Positions 15,276 through 21,530 of a stretch of DNA of 21,530 nucleotides are shown piece by piece. The translations under genes and the position numbers were made by a program. The notes below the pieces were generated by a model. It made no database searches. It was not told the DNA's origin and was given only the letters and a program-made list of their open reading frames with translations. The stretch covers positions 1 through 21,530 of the forward strand of contig JBDREF010000403.1 in assembly GCA_043820045.1 (NCBI GenBank), read 5' to 3'. This stretch comes from JBDREF01 sp043820045 (lineage in GTDB: Bacteria > Planctomycetota > Phycisphaerae > Sedimentisphaerales > Anaerobacaceae). Position 1 is the first letter of the stretch; the number at the start of each line of letters is the position of its first letter.

Positions 15276-17648
15276 TTATTCCTTCATCTCGACAAGGCTA
15301 AGGTCGAAGCTGGTTTCCTGATCGGCGTTGGCGACCGCGACGGCGAAGATATTTGTTCCTTTTCTTAAGGAGCCGATTTCGTCCGGTCGCAACGGGATAT
15401 AGCTGATCCTGCTCTTCTGTTCCGGCCTTGCGTTCATCCGTATCTGGCGCAGGAGCGTACCATTGAGGTAAACGTGACAGTCCTGCCGGCCGGTGACACA
15501 CAATACAGGCCTTTGCGGGCCGGCGTTCAGCTCGAAATGTTTGCGGGCATAGATGACCTTTGCCGCTACCTTTGTCCCGGTAGCGTTTGTTGCCAGGTTG
15601 ATGTGCCCGAACGGCGCCGGGCCTCGCTTCCACGCCGAATCGTCAAAGTCCGCAGTCACCCAGACACCGGCAAAGTCCATCGAGCCGGCTTTGCCCTTCT
15701 TCTTTGGCTTGATGATTGTCTCTTCGGTGTATTTCCACTGTTGGCTTGGAGCCAGAAGCGTAACCAGTTCCGGGGGATTGTAGAGCCTTGCGTGCATTCG
15801 CCGGAGTTGTTCCGGAGCGATCTTCGAGATCTTGCGGTCATAGGTAAGCCAGCCGTTTAACTCGTGTTCCACGTCGGTTATCTGGGTATAAACGACTGCG
15901 TTACACCCGGCGCCGGCGTTGAGACAGAGCAGTCCTTGAATCCAGAATTCATAGCCGTCTCGCATGGCGGCCGGCGTGCCGAAGGTCATACGGCCCAATT
16001 CGTTCGCGTAATCGACTGTTTCACTTGGCTCGGTGCCGTACCACGAGTGGCCTCTGATTGCGAGGTTGTGCCCGCCGGTTTCGCCCAGCAGGACGGCTCG
16101 GCCGTCGGCGTCGTCCTGTGGGACTACCGCGGGGTAGAATGTGTAGTCGTGGACGTCGTAAATATCTCCGCAGTTCTCGTCCTTCCAGCCGCTGGCGTTC
16201 GTGACCAGGCGAGCCGGGTCGATCTGCTTTACCCATTGCGTATAACTTAGGGTCTCATGCTGGCTCCAGCCTTCATTGAACACCACCCACTTGATAATCG
16301 ATGGGTGGTTGTACAGCCAGTCGATAATGGCCTCGAATTCGGTGCGCCACTGCTTCGCCGCCGCATCGTCAACGCTCTGGCCATACTTGGGCATACAAAT
16401 CATGTCCTGCCAGACCAGCAGGCCGAGCTTGTCCGCCCAATAGTACCAGCGTTCCGGGTGCGCCTTGACGTGGACTCGCACCATGTTGCAGCCGATCTTC
16501 TTGAGATACTCGACGTCATATTTCGCCGCCTCGTCCGTCGGAGGTGTGAGAATTCCGTCGGGCCAGTAGCCCTGGTCGAGCGGGCCGAACTGAAAAATCG
16601 GTTTGTTGTTGAGGTGGATGCGCGCGAAACCGTCTGCGGCATTCTTGACTTCAACTTTGCGCATGCCGAAGTAGCTGCTTACCTGATCGATAGGCCGGCC
16701 GTTTTGCTTCAAGGTCACTCTAAGGTCATAAAGGAAGGGTCGATCCGGCGACCACAGTTTGGGATTCTTCAAACGCAGGTGCATCAACTGGCCGGCAAAG
16801 CCGATGGCCTCTCCGGCGAGCCGCTCGCCGTCAAAAGCCTCTGCGGAGACGACGAGGTCCTCTGTCGGGCTCGATGGCTCGATCGTCAAATGCAAGGTCC
16901 CCGTATCGATGTCCGGAACCATCTTCAAATCAGCTATGTGAGGGCCGGCGAGCGGTTCCAGCCACACGGTCTGCCATATCCCTCCCGTGGGCTGATAGCG
17001 GAAGCCCTTGCGATTCTCCGGCATAATCTGTTTGCCAATCGCCTGGCATTGCTGCTCGGTTGCGTCCCAGACGCACACGAGAAGCTCGTTGTCGCGGTCC
17101 TTGAGATTATCGGTGATATCGAAACTGAACGGATCATAGCCGCCGCGGTGTTGGCCGACGCGCCTGCCGTTGATATAGACACCGGTTTCCCAGTCGCTGG
17201 CCTGGAAATGCAGCAGAATGTGTTTGCCCTTCCAGCTTGCCGGAATAGAGAAGGTACGGCGATACCACAACCGCTCATTTGGCCGCAGGATATGCTTGAC
17301 GCCTGAGAGGGCCGAATCTATCGCGAAGGGAACGAGGATCTTTCCCTGCCAGAGTTCGGGAGGTCGGCCCTCGGTCATCGTCTGCTTAGTTATCAATCCC
17401 TGGACCGGAGTAAAGTCAACCGGTTCGACCGCATAATCCCAAAGGCCGTTTAGGTTCAGCCACTCGTCGCGGACCATTTGAGGCCGTGGGTACTCCGGCC
17501 ACGCATTTTCCGGACCAACATCCCTGGCCCACGGGGTATAAAGTGGGTTGTCCGGCAGTTTCCATGCATCGGCGCCAAGGCCGGTCGCCGCCAGAGATAG
17601 CACGGCAAGAAGTACTGCCAGGCATTTATTCTTTTGTCTCGCCATCAT
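15276..17648 (-). CDS. secreted glycoside hydrolase family 2 (beta-galactosidase/glucuronidase-like)
   Basis: 790 residues from ATG 17648; the adjacent ATG 17645 is equally possible (AGGA five or eight bases upstream). A signal peptide follows at once (CLAVLLAVLSLAATGLG). Domains in order: an N-terminal sugar-binding jelly roll (about 60-235, with LNGLWDYAV and RRTFSIP), an Ig-like domain (about 240-335), and a TIM barrel (about 340-625). Catalytic E459 sits in VVFNEGWSQ and nucleophile E523 in LLGETGGH. A C-terminal beta-sandwich (about 640-790, with DFDDSAWKRG and CHVYLNGTLL) looks like an added carbohydrate-binding-type domain. GH2 enzymes remove beta-galactose, glucuronate, mannose or other sugars; the subfamily cannot be assigned by eye. 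It has a good promoter of its own and diverges from an unknown cytosolic gene. Confidence 0.95.
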   Translation of the reverse strand: MMARQKNKCLAVLLAVLSLAATGLGADAWKLPDNPLYTPWARDVGPENAWPEYPRPQMVRDEWLNLNGLWDYAVEPVDFTPVQGLITKQTMTEGRPPELWQGKILVPFAIDSALSGVKHILRPNERLWYRRTFSIPASWKGKHILLHFQASDWETGVYINGRRVGQHRGGYDPFSFDITDNLKDRDNELLVCVWDATEQQCQAIGKQIMPENRKGFRYQPTGGIWQTVWLEPLAGPHIADLKMVPDIDTGTLHLTIEPSSPTEDLVVSAEAFDGERLAGEAIGFAGQLMHLRLKNPKLWSPDRPFLYDLRVTLKQNGRPIDQVSSYFGMRKVEVKNAADGFARIHLNNKPIFQFGPLDQGYWPDGILTPPTDEAAKYDVEYLKKIGCNMVRVHVKAHPERWYYWADKLGLLVWQDMICMPKYGQSVDDAAAKQWRTEFEAIIDWLYNHPSIIKWVVFNEGWSQHETLSYTQWVKQIDPARLVTNASGWKDENCGDIYDVHDYTFYPAVVPQDDADGRAVLLGETGGHNLAIRGHSWYGTEPSETVDYANELGRMTFGTPAAMRDGYEFWIQGLLCLNAGAGCNAVVYTQITDVEHELNGWLTYDRKISKIAPEQLRRMHARLYNPPELVTLLAPSQQWKYTEETIIKPKKKGKAGSMDFAGVWVTADFDDSAWKRGPAPFGHINLATNATGTKVAAKVIYARKHFELNAGPQRPVLCVTGRQDCHVYLNGTLLRQIRMNARPEQKSRISYIPLRPDEIGSLRKGTNIFAVAVANADQETSFDLSLVEMKE

Positions 17649-17719
17649 TTGTTTCCTTTTCGCGTTTCGACAAGCCGAGCACTGCATGGGCCGCACTCAG
17701 CCATCTGAGGGTAGAATCC

Positions 17720-17748
17720 ATAGTAATCTGCCACCCGGCGGCTGTCAA
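17720..17748 (-). promoter_or_regulatory. sigma70-type promoter for the GH2 gene
   Basis: The minus strand has a perfect TTGACA (plus 17743-17748), a 17-base spacer and TACTAT (plus 17720-17725, four of six). Predicted leader is about 65 bases. Confidence 0.55.
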
Positions 17749-17788
17749 TCCGGTTTCGGGCCGCGTTGCCCGTCGACTGAAGTGTGTG

Positions 17789-17817
17789 TTGACAGGGCCT
17801 GCGTTTGTTGTTCCAAT
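17789..17817 (+). promoter_or_regulatory. candidate promoter for the gene at 17943
   Basis: A perfect TTGACA (17789-17794), a 17-base spacer and TCCAAT (17812-17817, four of six). It would give a leader of about 120 bases. Confidence 0.4.
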
Positions 17818-17942
17818 AGTGGCGGGGCGGTAGTAGCCGCTCAATAAACTTTTGAGTCCCGACTAACGAGAGTTTTTGGACTGTTTGGCGCAAAAGGCCA
17901 TAGCAGGGTCATGTTGTCGGAATCCTTATTGAGAGACAAGAG

Positions 17943-18536
17943 ATGCCGGAGTTTGACAGGCAAAAATTTGAAGAATGCTGGAAGGCCACGGAGATAATCA
18001 GGGAATACCAGCGTGTGCTCTTCACGTTTGGAGATATGGAGCTGCCCTACGTACTGATTGCCGAACATAGCCGATTCAGGGATAGAACCGTTATAAGAAA
18101 AGGCGTCGTCCTGCTTCAGAGGCCCCACATAGTGTTACCCCCGTACTATGGCGGACTGGAGTTCGAGGAAGGTTTTGAGCACGCTGACGCCATTCCGCCG
18201 GAAGCGGTTTTTTTGCTCAGAGCCATGCAATTGCCATACTCCCAGATGAGCAATAGGCCCGTTGCTGAGGAGCAGGTGGAATACGGCAGCCTTCAGAACG
18301 TACTGGACAGACTGAGTAGTGAAATGGATAGCAGGGAGGACATGGAAACAGGTCTGATAAAAGGTGTCCTCAATGGGGCGGATGTTTCGTTGATGAGGTA
18401 TTCGATGGGACTGGCGATCAAGTCGGCTCCTGAGAATGTTAAGGAATTCTTCGACCACCAGAGGAGGCGAAGGGGAGAGCCTATCAGGCCCGATGAAAGG
18501 ATAACGGACGAAGACATAAGAAGGCTTTTCGAGTAG
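17943..18536 (+). CDS. conserved-looking cytosolic protein of unknown function
   Basis: 197 residues from ATG 17943, with a weak GAGAGAC upstream. I do not recognise the family. There is no signal peptide or membrane segment. The first two thirds look globular and mixed alpha/beta (LFTFGDMELPYVLIAEH, GVVLLQRPHIVLPP). Residues 95-140 are polar and probably helical (EEQVEYGSLQNVLDRLSSEM), and the C-terminus is strongly charged, with a run of four arginines near residue 173 followed by DERITDEDIRRLFE. Codon use and composition match the neighbours, which supports a real gene. It is separated from the GH2 gene by divergent promoter candidates and followed by a hairpin at 18630-18652, so it may be a single-gene transcript. 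Its position before the protease and waaA says little about function. Confidence 0.75.
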   Translation: MPEFDRQKFEECWKATEIIREYQRVLFTFGDMELPYVLIAEHSRFRDRTVIRKGVVLLQRPHIVLPPYYGGLEFEEGFEHADAIPPEAVFLLRAMQLPYSQMSNRPVAEEQVEYGSLQNVLDRLSSEMDSREDMETGLIKGVLNGADVSLMRYSMGLAIKSAPENVKEFFDHQRRRRGEPIRPDERITDEDIRRLFE

Positions 18537-18619
18537 ATGTTCTCCGTCCGCTGCATATAACCTTTGCGTTGCTTGTTATCGGTCTTTTCGGCCGGCCGTC
18601 CACCGGGTCATTTCACCAA

Positions 18620-18625
18620 TATAAT
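18620..18625 (+). promoter_or_regulatory. consensus -10 box TATAAT before the aspartic protease gene
   Basis: A perfect TATAAT lies 60 bases before ATG 18685, but no good -35 box is found 16-18 bases upstream. A second candidate, GTGATA (18647-18652) with TACAAT (18670-18675), lies closer and would give an almost leaderless message. Confidence 0.33.
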
Positions 18626-18629
18626 CAAC

Positions 18630-18657
18630 TGTCACGCCTTTTCTGCGTGATAATTTT
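18630..18657 (+). terminator. terminator-like hairpin after the unknown gene
   Basis: TCACGC (18632-18637) and GCGTGA (18645-18650) form a 6-bp stem around a 7-base loop. It extends by a G-T and a T-A pair, and is followed by TAATTTT. It lies about 95 bases beyond the stop at 18536 and could end that transcript. Confidence 0.42.
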
Positions 18658-18684
18658 GCCCTTATATGGTACAATAATATAGAG

Positions 18685-20340
18685 ATGGTATGGAAGATGA
18701 GAAGAACCAGCTTACACAATTTGAACCGGGTGTGGTGTGCTCGGCTGTTTGTCGCGGTTATGTCTGTGACGTCGGTCGTTGGGGCGGGGCAGTCCGACTG
18801 GCAGCGGCAGGACGTAGATTGGCGTATGACCGGCGGCGACCGCGTGAGAGCTGTCCGGTACCCGGAGACGGAGCAACCAACCTTGTTCAACGAAGAGACG
18901 GCAAGCCGCACGGAAGTTGTGCGCAAGCTGATCGTGCCGGAGTCTTTGCGTTCTGCTTACACGTCCTTCGGTTTGCTGTCGGTTCCGGAGGTGATGGCGA
19001 ACGTGATTGACTCGCCTCCGATAGCCGGGTTCATACCTTATATTGCCGTTACCGTCACGGACGAGCGTTCAGATGATATTGACTGGGTGGCCGAAGCGCA
19101 TACATCCGTTGTCGGCAGATATCTGACTGCCAGCCCGGAAACGAATTTCTTAGTCGGTCTGTTCGACACAGGCGCCGGTTTTCACCTGATGGGTTATGCT
19201 GCTGCGACCAGAACGGGCATTTACGCCGCCGATCTGCTTACACCGAACATCGTCGAGATCATCGGTGCGACGAACTCGGCCCTGGCCAGGGTGAGCCAGC
19301 CGTTGGCCGTATTTATTGATGGACTCGGAGCGGTTGACCCGAACGGGATGACTCTGGATGCCTCAAACATGGTTGGCCAGAGCAACGTCTCCATCGTTGT
19401 AGGCGAAGAGCCGGCGCCGGATCAGCCTGATTTGCCGACCGCCATAGGCTCGCCCATGAGTGTTAACTTCGTGACTGTTATCAACAACGACCGGCAGATG
19501 ACCGTTACCTATGACGGCGATGACTATACGTCGCCGGACATACGTTTTTACAGTCACGACGATATCAGGATACCTGAATTCTCGAACCGGGTGCCTCTGA
19601 GCCTGATTCCTGCCGGCGCGTTCAACGTCCAATACATTCCCGACCTCGACGCTATCATGGACTTTACTTTCCAGCCGGGCCAGCCGTCCATAATCGTCGG
19701 AAACTCGGCTCAGAGCCTGTTTTTTGTGGAAAGTGTGGACCTGTATGACGAGGGCCATAGTGCAATCGACAAGAATCGTCTTATGCTGGACACCGGCGCG
19801 CAAATCACCGTAATCAGCTCAGCTATCGGCTCTCGACTCGGCCTGAACCCGGCCAAGGCGGATTTTGAGGTTGAAATCGAGGATGCAACCGGAGAAATCA
19901 CAATCAAGCCCGGCTTTTATCTCGATTCACTCGAAATACCGGGGCTCGGCGATTGGCTGCAGTTTACAAACGTTCCTGTGATACTTCTCGACGTTGCCTC
20001 GCCGGAAGGCGGCACGCTTGAAGGCATAATCGGTACGAACCTGTTTACGGAATTCAACCTGGTTCTGCGCGGTGGCGGGTTGTTTGGCCAGGATCCTCCG
20101 TCCCTGGGGTTCGAGCGGATTGCGGCCGGCCTTATTGCCGATATCGCGCCGGACGGCGGCGACGGAGTCGTTGACTATCTGGACTTCGCCGCGTTTGCCG
20201 CGGCCTGGCACTCCACCCCGGACGCTGCCAATTGGAATCCGAAAGCCGACATGGCGCCGCAAGCAAGTCCCGACGGTATAGTTGATTTCCTCGACCTTGC
20301 GGTATTCACGGAATTCTGGCTTGCCGAGACGGCGCCTTAA
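18685..20340 (+). CDS. secreted two-DTG aspartic protease with dockerin-like C-terminal repeats
   Basis: 551 residues from ATG 18685; ATG 18697 (residue 5) is also possible, and neither has a clear ribosome site. A signal peptide ends near residue 35. Two retropepsin/pepsin-type active-site motifs lie in one chain: D161-T-G163 in VGLFDTGAGFHL and D369-T-G371 in LMLDTGAQITVIS. The second is followed by GIIGTNLF (448-454), the flap-distal glycine motif of retropepsin-like proteases. This suggests a fused two-lobed enzyme. Residues 486-546 contain two related segments, each with D-x-A-P then D-G-x-V-D-x-L-D (D486-D500 and D522-D537), which resemble the calcium-binding loops of dockerins in Phycisphaerae. 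The tail would dock or anchor the enzyme outside the cell. Its target protein is unknown. Confidence 0.88.
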   Translation: MVWKMRRTSLHNLNRVWCARLFVAVMSVTSVVGAGQSDWQRQDVDWRMTGGDRVRAVRYPETEQPTLFNEETASRTEVVRKLIVPESLRSAYTSFGLLSVPEVMANVIDSPPIAGFIPYIAVTVTDERSDDIDWVAEAHTSVVGRYLTASPETNFLVGLFDTGAGFHLMGYAAATRTGIYAADLLTPNIVEIIGATNSALARVSQPLAVFIDGLGAVDPNGMTLDASNMVGQSNVSIVVGEEPAPDQPDLPTAIGSPMSVNFVTVINNDRQMTVTYDGDDYTSPDIRFYSHDDIRIPEFSNRVPLSLIPAGAFNVQYIPDLDAIMDFTFQPGQPSIIVGNSAQSLFFVESVDLYDEGHSAIDKNRLMLDTGAQITVISSAIGSRLGLNPAKADFEVEIEDATGEITIKPGFYLDSLEIPGLGDWLQFTNVPVILLDVASPEGGTLEGIIGTNLFTEFNLVLRGGGLFGQDPPSLGFERIAAGLIADIAPDGGDGVVDYLDFAAFAAAWHSTPDAANWNPKADMAPQASPDGIVDFLDLAVFTEFWLAETAP

Positions 20341-20381
20341 CTGTAACAAACTTGGCCGGGCTGCATGTTGTCATATCAATT

Positions 20382-20400
20382 CCTTGCTCCTCGGGCAAGG
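20382..20400 (+). terminator. hairpin after the aspartic protease gene
   Basis: CCTTGCTC and GGGCAAGG pair as an 8-bp stem with one G-T pair and a 3-base loop, 42 bases after the stop codon. No T-run follows at once, so it is a terminator or 3'-end stabiliser of moderate quality. Confidence 0.42.
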
Positions 20401-20407
20401 CAACTGT

Positions 20408-20436
20408 TTGACATCATTTCGTTTTGTGAATATCAT
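20408..20436 (+). promoter_or_regulatory. sigma70-type promoter for waaA
   Basis: A perfect TTGACA (20408-20413), a 17-base spacer and TATCAT (20431-20436, five of six) are the best promoter match in the window. The predicted leader is about 36 bases, and AGGA at 20468-20471 precedes ATG 20479 by seven bases. Confidence 0.62.
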
Positions 20437-20478
20437 TCATAAGCTTCTGATTCGTTTACTGCTTTTCAGGATAGCCGA

Positions 20479-21530
20479 ATGGGATTCGTTCTGGACCTGC
20501 TTTACTTGTTGGCCGCCGCGGCCTATAGCCCGGTTGTCGTATATCGAGCCGTCAAACATAACCGCTATCGTAGCGGTTGGGGCCAGCGGTTCGGCAGGAT
20601 ACGGCGCCGAAGTTCCGCAAAGAAATGTATCTGGCTTCACGCCGTAAGCGTGGGAGAGGTGAATGCGGCCAAGACCGTTGTCGAAGAGCTTGAGAAGCGG
20701 TTCGGTGATTTCGAGATTGTAATCAGCACGACGACCGATACCGGCTTTGCCCGCGCGACCGGTCTTTTCAGGAAAAAGCACGAGGTATTTTATTTCCCGT
20801 TTGATTTTTCTTTGGTCATGCGCCGTGCGTTTAGCAATATTCGCCCGGCGCTCTGCCTGCTTATGGAACTGGAAGTATGGCCCAATTTCATCAGCGCAGC
20901 GCATCGGCGAAACATTCCCGTTGTTGTGGTCAACGGCAGGATAAGCCCTAAGAGCTTTTCCGGATACAAAAGGATAAGGCCCTTCGTTAAGGGAGTCTTC
21001 CAAAAGGTTAGTCTTGTTCTTGCCCAAACAGACGAATACGCTCAGCGTTTCAGGGAAATTGGTACTAACAGTGAAAACGTAGTCGTCACCGGTTCATTGA
21101 AGTATGATACAGCACAAATCACCGGTAAGGTTGAAGGTACCGATGTTCTAGCGGCTAAACTGGGTATCCACGATGAAAGGCTGTGGGTAGCGGGTGCTAC
21201 CGGTCCGGGAGAAGAAGATATCTTGCTCGATGTGTTCAAGCAGTTAATACAACCGGGTCAATTTGAGGACCTGCGGCTTGTAATCGTCCCGAGGAAACCC
21301 GAAAGGTTCGATGAAGTCGCCCAGGCAATAACCGAGGCGGGTTTCGAGTTTGTCCGCTACAGTCGGATCAAGAATGCCGACGGCGAGTGCCCGGAAAGGG
21401 TACCTGTGATACTCGGCGACACGATGGGCGATCTGCGAAAATTCTATTGTCTCGCAAGCGTTATCTTCGTTGGACGCTCGCTGGTTCCGATGGGCGGCTC
21501 CGACATGATTGAGGCTGCGGCCCTCGGCAA
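20479..21530 (+). CDS. waaA: 3-deoxy-D-manno-octulosonic acid (Kdo) transferase, 3' end outside the window
   Basis: The first 350 residues are present, from ATG 20479 to the window edge with no stop; the usual length is about 420-430. An N-terminal membrane-anchor helix (VLDLLYLLAAAAYSPVV) is followed by the GT-B N-lobe. Family motifs include WLHAVSVGEVNAAK (52-65), TTTDTGFARA, LLMELEVWPN (E130 matching the conserved Glu of METELWPN), VVNGRISPKSFSGY and VTGSLKYD. The C-lobe has VIVPRKPERFDE and FVGRSLVPMGGSDMIEAAALG, the planctomycete form of the donor-binding end. It transfers Kdo from CMP-Kdo to the lipid A precursor at the inner membrane. Residue 36 is Gln in GWGQRFG, where most homologues I know have Glu. 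It has its own promoter, separate from the glycan genes. Confidence 0.95.
   Translation, partial: MGFVLDLLYLLAAAAYSPVVVYRAVKHNRYRSGWGQRFGRIRRRSSAKKCIWLHAVSVGEVNAAKTVVEELEKRFGDFEIVISTTTDTGFARATGLFRKKHEVFYFPFDFSLVMRRAFSNIRPALCLLMELEVWPNFISAAHRRNIPVVVVNGRISPKSFSGYKRIRPFVKGVFQKVSLVLAQTDEYAQRFREIGTNSENVVVTGSLKYDTAQITGKVEGTDVLAAKLGIHDERLWVAGATGPGEEDILLDVFKQLIQPGQFEDLRLVIVPRKPERFDEVAQAITEAGFEFVRYSRIKNADGECPERVPVILGDTMGDLRKFYCLASVIFVGRSLVPMGGSDMIEAAALG

Larger units (their letters stand above)
17649..17942. other. 294-base divergent intergenic region
   Basis: This region lies between the GH2 gene (minus) and the unknown gene at 17943 (plus). It contains two back-to-back promoter candidates whose -35 boxes are about 40 bases apart. 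No protein-coding content is seen in it. Confidence 0.55.

Noticed and set aside
16257..17306. 349-codon open frame on the plus strand
   Set aside because: It is wholly antisense to the GH2 gene, whose domains and catalytic residues are intact; the frame is a by-product of third-position GC bias.
18589..18598. 10-bp palindrome CGGCCGGCCG
   Set aside because: Short, GC-rich self-complementary strings are expected by chance here, and it has no loop or flanking signal.

Overview
The window looks like a piece of a planctomycete chromosome, most likely from the Phycisphaerae/Sedimentisphaerales side. This is inferred from family content, not from a marker gene. The clues are a Tat-exported sulfatase, a pseudopilin with an exact H-X9-DG motif, a secreted protein with beta-helix coils and three 'YYWRVDE' modules, an aspartic protease with a dockerin-like double D-x-D-G tail, and a WaaA of planctomycete type. 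Most of the window is a carbohydrate-degradation region. All the glycan-active proteins appear to be exported: each begins with a signal peptide or a Tat-like leader.

Layout. (1) 118-4525, plus strand: a three-gene unit of a Gfo/Idh/MocA oxidoreductase, a Tat sulfatase, and an alpha/beta-hydrolase fused to a DUF1080 (3-keto-glycoside hydrolase/lyase-like) domain. (2) 4577-10014, minus strand: a likely unit read from 10014 downwards, with a large secreted adhesion/binding protein, a pseudopilin, and a glycosidase-like protein of unrecognised family. (3) 10370-12396: a beta-phosphoglucomutase-like HAD phosphatase (minus) divergent from a second unrecognised glycosidase-like protein (plus). Their promoter candidates carry -35 boxes inside a 9-bp inverted repeat. 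(4) 12435-17648: a DUF2961/GH172 protein (minus) divergent from a second DUF1080 protein (plus), then a GH2 enzyme (minus). (5) 17943-21530, plus strand: an unrecognised cytosolic protein, a secreted two-DTG aspartic protease with a dockerin-like tail, and the 5' part of waaA, which runs off the window.

How it may work together (inference). The sulfatase and esterase would strip sulfate and acyl groups. GH2, GH172 and the two unassigned TIM-barrel-like proteins would cut glycosidic bonds. The oxidoreductase with the two DUF1080 proteins would form the oxidise-then-eliminate route through 3-keto sugars. The HAD phosphatase/mutase would act on released sugar phosphates. No SusC/SusD pair, transporter, regulator or sulfatase-maturing enzyme is in the window, so uptake and control must lie elsewhere. 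Regions 4 and 5 (aspartic protease, waaA) mark the return to other functions. No rRNA, tRNA, CRISPR array, insertion sequence or phage gene was seen.
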